The position numbers and the translations under genes were made by a program. From positions 141,985,854 through 142,049,853 of the forward strand of contig CM038052.1 in assembly GCA_021397845.1 (NCBI GenBank): a stretch of DNA of 64,000 nucleotides, read 5' to 3'. Positions 1 to 10,391 of this stretch are shown here, piece after piece (the stretch's first letter is position 1; each line of letters begins with the position of its first letter). The notes under the pieces are model-generated. The model worked only from the letters and a program-made list of their open reading frames with translations, had not been told where the DNA came from and searched no databases. Source of the stretch: Areca catechu. Taxonomy: Eukaryota; Streptophyta; Magnoliopsida; Arecales; Arecaceae.

Positions 1-935
1 GATTGGAGGTGATAGTTTAAATTTTTTTTTAATTATGAGTTAGTCTATCTTACTCCCCTTCTCGAGCATGATGTATTTGATCAATATCCCTTTCCATTTT
101 AAATTTAGGCACCTTTTCCAGATTAATGTTAGACCTATCTCCATACATTATTTTAATATCATGGAAAGGTTTTGGAGGTAGTTCTCAAAATTGGTGCCAA
201 ATACGGATGAATCATTTATAAAATTTTTAAGGTCATGATTTCTCATTTTAGTAATATCCCACCGATAGCTTCTTTATATACTTTTAGAATACCACTAAAT
301 TAGGCTTTCTGGGTAAGGTTCACTAGAAAAGTTTTAATGTGTATCAGGAAGTGGCTTCAATTCTAGATCAGGTGGTGATTCTAACAAAGGAGCTATTAGG
401 GACTAGGTAATGGCTCTTATTGTTCATCAATTAAAAGTAGGGTGGTTTCAAAGTAGGGTATTTATATTAAGTTATTCACTTTAGTACTGTACCCATCTAC
501 ATTAAGATTATCTATCCTTAACTGAGCCAGATAGGGATCTAACAAGTCCTGGAAAATAATTATGGGGGTGGCCTCTTCTATTGAGTTTTGAATTTATGGT
601 TCTTTGAAGGTCTCTACTAGTTCCATCATTACATCTATTTGTTCTCCCATCCCATTAAAAGGCATGGATGATTGTAGGGCACAAGGGAATGGGGCCAAAT
701 GTGAGTAGGGTAATGATGGAATTGGTTTGTCCTATAAATTTAATGTCTCCATATATTTTTCTGCCTTAGCCAAATTGTCTATATTGGTTTTTATGGTTGT
801 GCAAAGTTATTCTAAGACCAGTTCATTCTCAAGAGTCAGAGTTGATTATTCAAGAAAAGATAGAGGGTCATTAAAGTTGTGAGTTTGGTATGGTCCTTCT
901 AGGTTACTCTCGGGTTGACTAGGTAGTTCACCTCC
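1..935 (-). pseudogene. Decayed Ty3/gypsy (Athila/Tat-type) pol remnant
   Basis: Reading the minus strand right to left gives a broken frame that I recognise as the stretch before and into a plant Ty3/gypsy reverse transcriptase. At about 349-380 it reads PPDLELKPLPD, the conserved run between protease and RT in Athila-type elements. Next comes KEAIGG (normally KEAIGW), and at about 30-215 SVFGTNFENYLQNLSMILK and CMEIGLTLIWKRC, matching the RT segment after the catalytic YxDD. The start of RT between these blocks is missing, so an internal deletion is inferred. The part at 400-935 is acidic and has several stops. It is the sequence into which element D inserted. No function remains. The family call rests on motif memory only. 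Confidence 0.6.
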
Positions 936-2502
936 GGATGCGGGATGACTCTAAGATTGCTAAAGATGCAGAAAAAATAGTAAATTAATTTTTTTTGTGA
1001 TTTTTATAATTTAGCCTTGTAGGCTAAATTTCTAGAATAAAGTAAGAACTAGCAAGAAGAATAGCAAAGCAAAGAATCATCATGATTGCAAAATAACTCA
1101 TGCAAGATAATGAAAGTTAGGACCTGGGAATTGAGAAACTTCTAGTTTAGGATAGCTTATCCTCAACAAATTAGATATCAAGAGAAGGAAAGGATGTTAC
1201 CAGTCAGAGATTTGAAGAACTTTCGATGAAGAGATCATACAGTACTCTGATTGAAGCCTGGATGATGAAGCTTGGTTCCCTTGAATTTGATGACTATTTT
1301 AGACAGTCCTGAAGGCAAGGAGAGCCTCTTCTAGGGAGGTAAAACATCTCGGGGATCTTGCAAGCATCAAGGGTCAATCAAAATAGCAAATAAATAAAAG
1401 GAAAGAACTAGGGTTGAAAGAAATCAGGGTTAGAAGTTTGAAGCTGGTGGCTAGAAGTAGGATGATGCTCCTTGGTTTGGATGGTAGCTAGGGCACTCTT
1501 CCTTTGGGCCTGTCAAGGCTTGGATGGTAGCAAGCTTGGGCGTGGAAGGATGCTAGGGCAGCAAGGATGGCTAGGGCATATAAAGTAACCAACAAAACAC
1601 AAGAACACAATTCCAACACAAGAGCAAACTCAAATAAAATTCACCAGGATTTTGATATCATGAATAAAAGTTGCTTACAAGAGGGGAAGGGGTGGGGTAT
1701 TTATAGATGTTTCCCAAGTCCTCTCTTAGTTAGGACAGGATTACAAAGTTGAGAGGGAGATGGATTACAAGTTTGCTTAAGACTAGGTGATAACACTTTG
1801 AATGAAAATAAAACTAGTTCTCCTTATTCTACTTGGATTTCTCTCCTTATTTGACTTGGTCCAAGGGCTCTCTTTGGGCTTGGGCACCACTATGGAGTTG
1901 TGCTTGGCTTTAGGGTAGCATGGGGTGTCCTCCTTTGGATTGGAGAATGGGCTTTGGGCCCTGGAAGCTGGGATTCCTTAGTATCAGCATATTCCTTGGA
2001 ATCTTGGTTCTGGGGCTCATGGGCTTGACTCTTGGGCTTGGAATCTCTTGGCCTGGGGTGCTGGCATATTCCTGGAATCACGAGGCACCTGGCATTTGGC
2101 ATATTCTAGAGCATCTAGAGGGAATCTAGCATCTGGAATGACATCTAGAGGGAATCAGGGCATCTGGAGAGCATCTGGAGGGTATCTAAGGCTCTGGGGT
2201 GTCAAACAAGATCCCAAAAGCTGATGTAAATATCTCTGACTCCTGGGTGAGGCTTGGTGGAACTCCAAAATAGGGTATCCTCTTTTCTTATACAAAAACT
2301 GGACTCTTACTAGACTCATACTTAAATACAGGACTCAATGGACTGGACTAGGTTGAGACAAATCAACTAGTCTCAATTTATTACAGGACTCAATCTTACT
2401 TGCTTACAAAATTGTGACACATGACTAAGGTTCTAAAAAAAACCATAATTAGCAAACCATATGGGATATAGTGATCTGTGTCTAATCTTGGAGTCCCCAC
2501 CA
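936..2502 (-). repeat. 3' LTR of element D
   Basis: The right edge reads, on the minus strand, TGGTGGGGACTCC directly after the chromodomain relic and a CCCCGAGAAAAT tract. This is the same LTR start as in A-type elements. The left edge (GATGCGGGATGACTC) matches the start of the other D LTR at 55192 (TGATGCAAGATAACTC), and homology continues through the AATAAAGTAAG stretch at 1035-1046 and 55293-55303. The expected terminal TG on the plus strand is mutated to GG. A degenerate GCATCTGGAG motif recurs at 2100-2190. Short ORFs inside are chance frames. Confidence 0.8.
1698..1705 (-). promoter_or_regulatory. TATA box of the D LTR
   Basis: The minus strand reads TATAAATA followed by a C-rich run, in the middle of the LTR where RNA polymerase II initiation is expected. 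The equivalent place in A-type LTRs carries TATTTAAG. Seen in sequence; promoter activity is inferred. Confidence 0.5.
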
Positions 2503-2553
2503 ATTTTCTCGGGGTGGGAGGAACTCGATCCCGTCAAGTAAGGGTCAATTTGG

Positions 2554-3081
2554 CTCAAGGAGGGTCTGGGTTGAGGCACTGCAGATTTGCACCAGCATTC
2601 CATAAGTCATATTTTGGCCAACCTTGCCACCGGACCAAGTACCGCTGACAGTCTCTATCCCATGTATCGATAGCTTGATCATCTAGAGCTCTCTCAATCT
2701 TTTCCTCACCAAAAGGCCAAATTGTATATGGTCGCTCTGGGGTGGGTCACTCACAAGAAAAGGGAGTGGCTCGAAGGGCTCGCTGGGTAGCACTGCTGGC
2801 TCCCTAGTCTCTATAAGATCTGAGATAATGAAGGTGGAGCTAATATATAAATCAGGTGATATCTCAGGCATATAGGCATTGGGTCCATTACTCTTCATTA
2901 TTTTGGATGGGCCAGCTTCACGAGCAGAAAATTCCTTTACCATCATATATTCCTTTGCATAAAATTCTTTATCTTTCCTTTGGGAATTAGCCAAGTTGTT
3001 ATTTAGTTCATTATTTATGTTCAGCTTTTGACTAATTTTTAAATGCAAATGCTGTGCAGAGGTAAGTATAGGTGCAGACAT
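2554..3081 (-). pseudogene. Integrase C-terminal relic (GPY/F-like segment plus chromodomain) of element D
   Basis: The open frame 3081-2683 contains a segment resembling the integrase GPY/F module (AREAGPSKIMKSNGPNAY, then ISSTFIISDLIETREP). A frame change then leads to a chromodomain-like stretch at 2704-2554: KIERALDDQAIDT, RYLVRWQGWP, then LQCLNP and a stop. In chromoviruses this module sits at the integrase C-terminus and targets chromatin. Here there is no integrase core, RT or protease upstream; the next upstream D sequence is the coiled-coil ORF at 32678-33808. The tryptophan-rich ending is degraded. It is a relic, not a working protein. Confidence 0.7.
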
Positions 3082-3196
3082 GTAAGTCAGGCTGTGAATT
3101 TATTGGACTCAACTAATACCTAATAGACTAGACTAGACATCCCTATCAAAGGACATTTTATTGGACTTTAAGGGACAAAACCTAACAGACTGTGAA

Positions 3197-4287
3197 TGTT
3201 GACCCCTTAAGTGATTTTAATGATAACCAAACATTGGAGCATGTATATTTATTTCTAACAACTCTTCAAGTGATTTACAAGTTTTTGAAGGATGATTTAA
3301 TTGTTCAAACTTCAACTCCTACATCTTTATTTCTTGATTTGAGTTGAGTTGTAATTTGATCTTGTAAAGAAGAACCCAATGAAATGGCTAAGAAAAAAAT
3401 TGTAAAAAGGGTTACTTCTGTGTGTGTGCACCTTAGAATTATTTTGAGTTGGTGTGCATGAAAAGTGTAAGAGTGTTGGTGAGAGTTTTTCTTTAAGTTC
3501 AATTATAAAAATCTTGAAGAAGATACTCGAGCTGACCCAGCATGTTGAAGAGCAGATCCACTTTATGGCATGCAGCAAGGATTCTGGTACACAGCAATCT
3601 GAGCCGACTCAAAGATAATCAAGCCAACTCTAGTAAATCCGAGTCGACTGGAATATGTCCGAGCTGACTCCTCCAGAGTCCAGTTTTTGAAGATTTCTGA
3701 GAACAGCCAGGCGAGCTGACTCGAACCTTAAAGAGCCGACTCTACCGGACCTAATCATGAAGACCTAAGAAAGTGAGCCGACCCAAACTACAACGAGCCG
3801 ACTCTTTGAGAGTAAGGATTTCTGAACCAGAGAAGAAGAGCCGACCCAAGTTGAAGAGAGCCGACTCCTTGAGTTCAAGATTTTTGAAGATGTAAGTTCA
3901 AGCCAACCCGAGCTATCAAGAGCCGACTCGTCCAGAGTGAAGTTTTGCACCCTGAGATAAAGAGCTGACTGCATAGAAGATTTGGTAACTCGACCTATCG
4001 ACTCGAAGGATCCAATCTGACTCGAAGGAATCCGAGCCGACTCGAATATCGCTTTCAGGTATCTAACGGCTAGTTCCAGAATTTCTTTTTGAATGCCAAA
4101 AGGTTCTCCAACGGTCACAAATCACTTCCTAATAGTCTACAATGGCTAGAACTACCTTGAAGTGATGAAAGATTTTATATTTGAGGGATTTGAACTTCTT
4201 AAAAAAATGTGCTTGAAAAGTTCTTAAAGTTCTCAAGCTTTATTGAATATCCTACCTACCATCAAGAAGAAGAGCACAAGAGCATTT
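3197..4287 (+). repeat. 5' LTR of element C, first piece
   Basis: Starts TGTTGACCCCTTAAGTGATT and aligns with 30899-31985 of the 3' LTR. It contains an irregular array of GAGCCGACTC/GAGTCGACTG-like motifs at about 3528-4046. It ends at the TSD (CATTT, 4283-4287) of an inserted solo LTR. Confidence 0.9.
3528..4046. repeat. Interspersed GAGCCGACTC / GAGTCGACTC motif array
   Basis: A short motif (consensus GAGCCGACTC, grading to the palindrome GAGTCGACTC) recurs many times with spacers of roughly 10-50 bp and variable sequence between copies. Corresponding arrays are at 31228-31760 (3' LTR of C), 55627-55709 plus 57429-57705 (F) and, in reverse orientation, 56575-57100 (G). Spacing is irregular, so it is not a satellite. 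Its role is unknown. Confidence 0.75.
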
Positions 4288-5564
4288 TGATGCGGGACTA
4301 ACATGCATGCAATTCTTTTTGTATATTTTATATGTGGGGTTAGGTGATTAATTCCTGAATTTTAGATCAAAATTAGTTGTAGTGAATTTTATATAAATTT
4401 TTGAAGCCAAGCATGCATATTAGAACCTAGAAAAGTACTAAAGAAGGATCACCGGGGCTGAGAAGCCTTGTTAGGGCAAGTTCTCCTACAATATAAAGAC
4501 TGGAGGTAGAGGGGGTGTACCTGACAACGTCTGAAGTGCCCGGTGAAGATCACAGCGAAAGGATCTCTGGTTCCTCGATGGATGCGGCCTAGAAGACCGA
4601 GCCAAAGACCCGCGGATACCCGGCTTTTGCTCGGTGGTCCAATTGAGGCTTGGCTGGAGTTGTTGGATTCATAGAAACTCGAGGACCTGCAAATGACCTA
4701 TCAGGGGTTAGAAAACTCAAAGGAGATCAAGAAAATAAAGAAAAACAGCAAAGGGAAAAGGAATTTTGGAGTGGGCAGCCAAGGCTCTGGAGGATTGGCT
4801 GGCGGCAGGATAATGATTGCAGCACCGGGAAGAAGAACTCTCAAACCCCTTTATGCACACAGCAGGATAATCACTCAAAGCAATAGAAGAACTCAAGGTT
4901 TATTTTATATATCAAAATCAAGTTTCATACAAGAGGCTAGGGTCCCTTAAATAGACCCTTAACCTTGGGCTCCAAGTAAGGGTACTTTAGACTTTACATA
5001 GGACTCCGTCTCCCTTTCAAACCCTAACTAGGAATACAAGTCAACATAGGTAGAAAATCCCACACAAATTGCTCTCCCTTTCCTTGTCTTGGTCGGCCAA
5101 GGTGGTGACCATAAGTGGCCGACGAAGGAGAGGGTCACCATAAGAGATGGCGCCCTAATTCCTTCCTGGGCCTGGGCTGGCCCAGTTTCCTTTCGGCTGG
5201 TTCAGGGCTTCAAGTTTGTGCTAGTTTTAATTTTCTCCTCCTGGGATCTTCAAGTCCTCAACCTGGGTTGGACTTGGGCTCAACTTCCATGTCTTCAATT
5301 AGGTAGGACTTGGTCTTAACTTGTATGAAGTGGTCTTGAGTCTTCGATATGCTTGGATAGGACTCAAAAAAATAAAATTAACTCAACATGAGCTGACTAA
5401 TACTGAACTGAACTAGCTCAATATGAACTGACTAATTACAGGACTAAAATAAAAACAACTCAGCTGGACTGAGCTTTATTACAGTGGACTCAAATGTCAA
5501 TTAAGTGATCCACATAGGGTTGAGAAGCCTCTGCCTTATTCTGGTGCCTTTGGTGTTCACACCA
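4288..5564 (-). mobile_element. Solo LTR of the A-type family
   Basis: Begins TGATGCGGGACTAACATGCA and ends GGTGTTCACACCA, the reverse complement of an A-type LTR (TGGTGCGGACACC...CCCCATCA). Flanks are CATTT (4283-4287) and CATTC (5565-5569), a 5-bp TSD with one mismatch; the undisturbed 3' LTR of C reads TATTCAAG here. Length is 1277 bp against about 1455 bp for full A LTRs, so it has internal deletions. No internal region remains, consistent with LTR-LTR recombination. Confidence 0.85.
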
Positions 5565-5635
5565 CATTCAAGTCAGTCTTCAAGTCTTCACTAACTCTGA
5601 TCTGAAGGTTGAAGCAATTTGGGAAGAAGCCACTT
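5565..5635 (+). repeat. 5' LTR of element C, second piece
   Basis: A short LTR stretch between the solo LTR and element B, matching about 31985-32055 of the 3' LTR. Its last five bases, CACTT (5631-5635), are the left TSD of element B. Confidence 0.85.
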
Positions 5636-7141
5636 TGTTGCCCAGAAATGGAGCCCAAGAGGGGGGGTGAATTGGATCTTTTAAAAATTTAAAACAATAA
5701 AGAGAGGGACTTCTGGTGCTTGTGAAAATGATGAATTCAATGCAAGATATTTAAAGTGGTAGAAATAATCAAAAGAGCAAGAGAGGAAGAGAGCAATCAC
5801 ATACAAACACAAGGTTTATAGTGGTTCGGTGCAAACCTATCACCTACATCCACTCCCCAAGCCACCCTTGGGAATTTCACTATAATCCAAATAAGATTAC
5901 AGTTGACTTGTTTTTCTCAAGGCTCACAAGTCAAAACCTAAGTTGGTTTTATCACTTAGGCTTACCAACAAACCTTAACACTTATTTTGTCTTCGGGCTC
6001 ACAAGTTAACCCTAGTTGGTTTTATCCCTTTGGGTCACCAACAAACCACAATGACCTTCTTTTAAGATACCCTTGAAAGCAAGGTCAAAATACAAAGTAA
6101 AAACATATATACAATTTTAAAACTAAAACAAACTCTCTTCAAGAGTAGAATGTAATCTTTGAAGCTCAAGTTGATGCTTTGTCTTGACTCTTCCTTGGAA
6201 TCTCCTTCAAAGTGCCTCTTTTGGAATGAAGGATGAGCTTGTAGGCTTTTCAAAGAATCAAACTATAAGAGGCTTTTGATGTGAAGTATTTGAGAGAATA
6301 TTGGCTTTTTGGCTTTTGAGTAGACTTGAATGCACTTCAATACATTTTTTTATCTTTAAAATGAGGTTGGTGGAGGTTAAAGACACCAAGAACCTTCCAA
6401 AAAATGGTTTGTGACCGTTGGAACCTCGAAAATAGCCGTTTGGAGCTTGAAAAGCAAGTTCTGCAAGCCAGAAAAATAGATCCGTTAGAGCTGTCAGGCT
6501 GCAAGTGTCGACACTTGGCTGTCAGGTGTCGACACTTGGCTGTCAAGTGTCGACACTTGATTTCTAGGTGTCGACACTTGAACTTTCAAGTATTGACACT
6601 TGATGCACAGGTGTCGACACTTGATACAAAAATCCTCAAATGACAAAGTTCTATATTTTCAAAATTCTCAGGCCTTGAGTCGACACTTGGAAACCTAAGT
6701 GTCGACACTTGGTGTCGACACTTGGAAACCTAAGTGTCGACACTTGGTGTCGACACTTGGTTCTGGGTGTCGACACTTGGCGTGCCAAGGATTTTTGTCT
6801 GTACCAAATGCTGAAGTGTCGACACTTAACTTTCCAAGTGTCGATACTTGAGACTGAAAAAGCTCAGATTCAAGTGTAAATGGCCTCGAAAACATAAATA
6901 TAATTCTTGAAATTTAAATGAATCATAAACACATAAAATTTAATCATTTAGATGCCCTTTTTCAATGAATAGGATGTCTGGATTCATGAGAAATGCTTCG
7001 TGCCATTACATGCCATGAAACATAAGTTTTTGGAATTTTGAGGTGCTTTCTTCCTGAAAACTCATAACTTGAAATCCACATTAGTATACAATATGCACTC
7101 AATGTTTTGTTATTCATCAAAATCACTGGGTGGAGCCAACA
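5636..7141 (-). repeat. 3' LTR of element B
   Basis: 1506 bp, TG...CA bounded, followed by the reverse complement of a polypurine tract (AAAAAGGGAGAGAT at 7142-7155). It matches the LTR at 21551-23068 with many small differences and a different number of palindromic motif copies. Open frames inside it are chance frames. Confidence 0.92.
6502..6851. repeat. Cluster of the palindrome CAAGTGTCGACACTTG in the B 3' LTR
   Basis: About a dozen copies, perfect or with one to three changes, of the 16-bp dyad CAAGTGTCGACACTTG occur within 350 bp. Some are separated by short unique spacers; two pairs at 6699-6760 are head to tail and share a TGTCGACACTTGG overlap. Being self-complementary, each copy reads the same on both strands. 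Confidence 0.85.
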
Positions 7142-7819
7142 ATCTCTCCCTTTTTGATGATGACAAAACCTTGAGTAAAAAGCAATACATTTCATACTTT
7201 AACTATTATAATTCATGAATATGAATTTAAGTCCATATAAGAGGCAAAAACTTCATAGTTAGGAAGAATCAATCTCCCCCTTAATTAGATATTCCTCATT
7301 AAAGTAAATGTCAACAATTTTATGTAACTAAACAAAAATTTATGTATTGCATCAACACTATTTCTCAACAAATTTATGTATCCATTATTTCATAACAAAT
7401 TTATGAATCAACACTATTTCTCCCCCTTTTTGTCAATCATTAGAAAAGGGAATAACCTCCCCCTCACAATGAGCGTGGAGACAAAAAGATGGTAGAGAAT
7501 CAAATAAGATAGGTATCAGAGCCAAAAATATACCAAGTTAAAAGAGTATCAGAGCTGAAGAAGATAAATTGAACCATTCAAGCACAAATAATGAGCATTA
7601 AACTGAAATATATATAAAATAGACAAGTTTTCAGTACAAAATTTGCTGAGTCATCAGCAAGAACTGAAACATACAGATATCATCAGAGTCATACAAATAT
7701 CAAAAACATACAACATATGAACTATAACAGACATCTATGAGGCTAATCCTCATCAGATGGAATCTCAAGACTGAATGGAGCACTGATCCTAGATCTAGCA
7801 GCTAAGGCCCTAGGAGGTA
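7142..7819 (-). other. Untranslated spacer and polypurine tract of element B
   Basis: Between the extra ORF and the 3' LTR. The polypurine tract for plus-strand DNA priming is AAAAAGGGAGAGAT on the minus strand at 7142-7155, preceded by a GTTTTGTCATCATC run shared with the copia element C end. The rest is AT-rich and I see no coding potential. Confidence 0.7.
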
Positions 7820-9334
7820 CTAAAGCTCGACGACTCCTAGTGCGGCCAGAAGGACCAAAGGTGGGTACAACCCTAGATGATCTAGTGGAAGGGGGGAAAG
7901 AAGATCAGCTAGTGTAACAAAGTCCGGTGTGGAATCAGCCAAGGCAGTAGGACTAGCTGGGATAGAGGGAGGATCGCGACTGACCACCTCATAATCATCA
8001 GCATTGTCATCACTGTCACTGTCACGGCCCACAACCTCTGTAGCTTTGTTGTCATCCATATCTACCCGATCACCACCCTCAGCAGTATCAGCATGGTCGC
8101 TCTGGTGATCGCCACCATCATCATCATCATCATCATCATCATCATTAGATGGTACAACTGCAGGAGCTGCAGGAGGTATAAGGGATCTCAACAGATCCTC
8201 AATACGAGAGAATCCATCCTCCATAGATCTACGAATCTCAGCATGCTCCGAGGTAGTATGTGCTCGAAGAAGCTCGACCTCGCTGCGTAGCTGAGTCACC
8301 TCACCCTTGATCTCAGTGAACTGCTCTCTGGCATGCTCCTCAAAAGATAGTCTAGTAGAAGATGGCGGAGGACCAGAAGTGTCAGGAGTCAAATGCTCTG
8401 CCTATGTCGATGGGATATCAATGGGAGGAAAATCTGCTGGCTCGGATGGTCCTGCCTCTGCCTCTCGAATCTCGTCCTCCTCATCTGGCTCCTGGCCAGA
8501 CTCTCTGTGCACCCATCGACCAGCCACTAATCTATATCCCATACGGTGCAACGACCTCTCGTCATATATATCTGTGTGTAGTATCTCCTTGGGGATCTCC
8601 CCCTCCAGTGATACTCCATATGCTCTGAATAATCTGGTCAGTGCCATGCCGTAAGGTAAACAGTGACGGTGCTGTGTTGCAGCATCATGCATCTGAGCAA
8701 GCATCAGGGATGGAAGATCAATCTGTCTCCTCTCTATCAGGCTCGTCATCACCATCAACTCCCTCTCAGTGATGAAATCAAATCTCCCAGTCTTCGGTAG
8801 AAGTATGCGTGCTGTGATGTGGTGCAATAGGCGCATCTCCAATGATAACTGGTTCGCGGTAACTATGGATATACCGTGAACATCCTCTCTCTCAAGAATA
8901 CACCTAAACGCAACCTCTCTGTCATCTACCAAAAAGACAGATTCCCCTATGGGGAATCTTCCATACTCTGCTTAAAAGCTCTGCTACCAAAGAAATCTGA
9001 ATGCCTCTGACTGTCGTAGTTCACAGAAGTCGTTGACAATCCAGCGCACCATAGAACTCTCTCACTAGGTGAGGATAGTACCTCTCCTGCATAGTACAGA
9101 ATGGTACTAATCCTGCATCAGTGAGTACCTGTCGTAGATTAAAATGGTGCCTGTCGAAACACTCTAAGTCGACTCTCCTCCTAGAGGCTACTAACTTCCC
9201 TGCCATCCTCTCTGCAGGGGGGAACTCGGTGTGGCTGCACTGCTAGCCTGAGCTGTGTCATATCTGGCCTTCGACCTCCTCTCAACACCATGACTAGGCC
9301 TCTCCCTAACTGCAAGTCTCTTCCTGGGACCCAT
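7820..9334 (-). pseudogene. Extra ORF downstream of pol in element B (plant transposon protein-type domain, coiled coil, acidic tail)
   Basis: Likely start at 9334 (MGPRKRLAVRERP). A frameshift near 9200 leads into FDRHHFNLRQVL and then YYPHLVREFYGAL. A stop at 9021 and another frameshift near 8935 precede the long frame 8932-8402 (LLPKTGRFDFITERELMV, LPYGMALTRLF). These resemble the 'putative plant transposon protein' domain found in ORFs next to plant retroelements. An in-frame TAG at 8402-8404 separates this from the tail (8392-7820), which has a coiled coil (QFTEIKGEVTQLRSEVELL) and a run of aspartates coded by a GAT microsatellite (8118-8143). The role of such third ORFs in SIRE-like elements is unknown; envelope-like function has been proposed for some but nothing here shows a membrane segment. 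Broken copy. Confidence 0.65.
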
Positions 9335-10391
9335 TACAGCAAGCTGACCAGGGAAGAAGGAAGATAGGTTTATAACTATGGGACTGGCTACAGGCTAAGA
9401 TAGGGATAGTTTCATTTCTTAAAATGTGTTCAGATAGGTTTTGAAAACTAGAATTAAACCAATTTTGGGTTGTAAAATACCTCAAACAACGTTTGGGAAA
9501 AACTGTCAATCAGTTTAAAGGTGAGATTTTTACAACTTATACTTCGACTAAATGACAATATTCCAAACATATAATTATAGAAAATATTTTTGTTCATCAA
9601 AACACATTTGAATTTTTGGAAAATACTTTTTGTAAGGCCAAAAAATCAAAACCCATGGAATTTGGGTCAAATCACTTATGGTTTTAGCAAAGAGGTGAAA
9701 ATGTCATAAAAATATCATGAAAAACCTTTCTAAAACAACAATAAATGGATTTAGTATATTTAATTTAGATGAAAGCCCAAATTATTTTGGCCAAAATCAA
9801 TAAAACAGTGTTTTTCCAAAAAATGGGTGAAATAAGCGTGAAAACGATAAAAAACCATGGGAAATCCGAGAAAAATACCTTTAAATCACTATTCCCTCAA
9901 ATAGAATTTTAGAAATCCACTAAAACATATGAAAATCCGGTTAGAATCTTGAAAAATACCCGGAAAACCTTATTCACGGTTGCACGGTTTGAAAACATCA
10001 AAAATAGAACGAAAAAGAGGGAAATTAAAGTAAAAATAGAAGGGGAAAATACCTGATTTGTGATGGGTTAAAGGGTAAATGGAAGGATTTGGACAGAGGG
10101 GACCACTGTTGAAAGAAATCAATGGGGGAAGAAAATGACAAAAACCCTCGTTCGGATTTTTTTAAAAACTATTTCTGTTTCGCAAGTGTCGACACTTAGA
10201 ATTTGTCAAGTGTCGACACTTGGTCAGGTGTCGACACTTGACAATTTCCAAGTGTCGACACTTGGCCAAAAAATTCGAGAAAATCCAAAAATTTTTTAGA
10301 AAAATAGGAAACATTTTAATCAGGTTTTTAGGGCTTTAATCAAGTGATTTTGAGCGAAAAGATTTAGGTACTAATTAAAACTAAGAGAGTT
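9335..10391 (-). other. AT-rich spacer between pol and extra ORF of element B
   Basis: No credible coding frame. It contains four copies of the CAAGTGTCGACACTTG dyad (one with a changed end) at 10183-10265, the same motif as in the B LTRs. It probably carries the leader of a subgenomic or spliced message for the extra ORF, but no splice site can be assigned. Confidence 0.5.

Noticed and set aside
6404..6643. Small ORF with repeated CRHL residues, possible Cys-rich peptide
   Set aside because: It is a frame through the CAAGTGTCGACACTTG repeat in the B LTR; the opposite strand and the other LTR give similar chance frames, and no start context or conserved protein is evident.
6502..6851. CRISPR-like array
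   Set aside because: Repeats are self-complementary, with spacers of uneven length and no leader or cas genes, inside plant retrotransposon LTRs.
8093..8290. ORF with a poly-isoleucine run
   Set aside because: Antisense frame of the GAT/ATC microsatellite that codes the aspartate run of the B third ORF.
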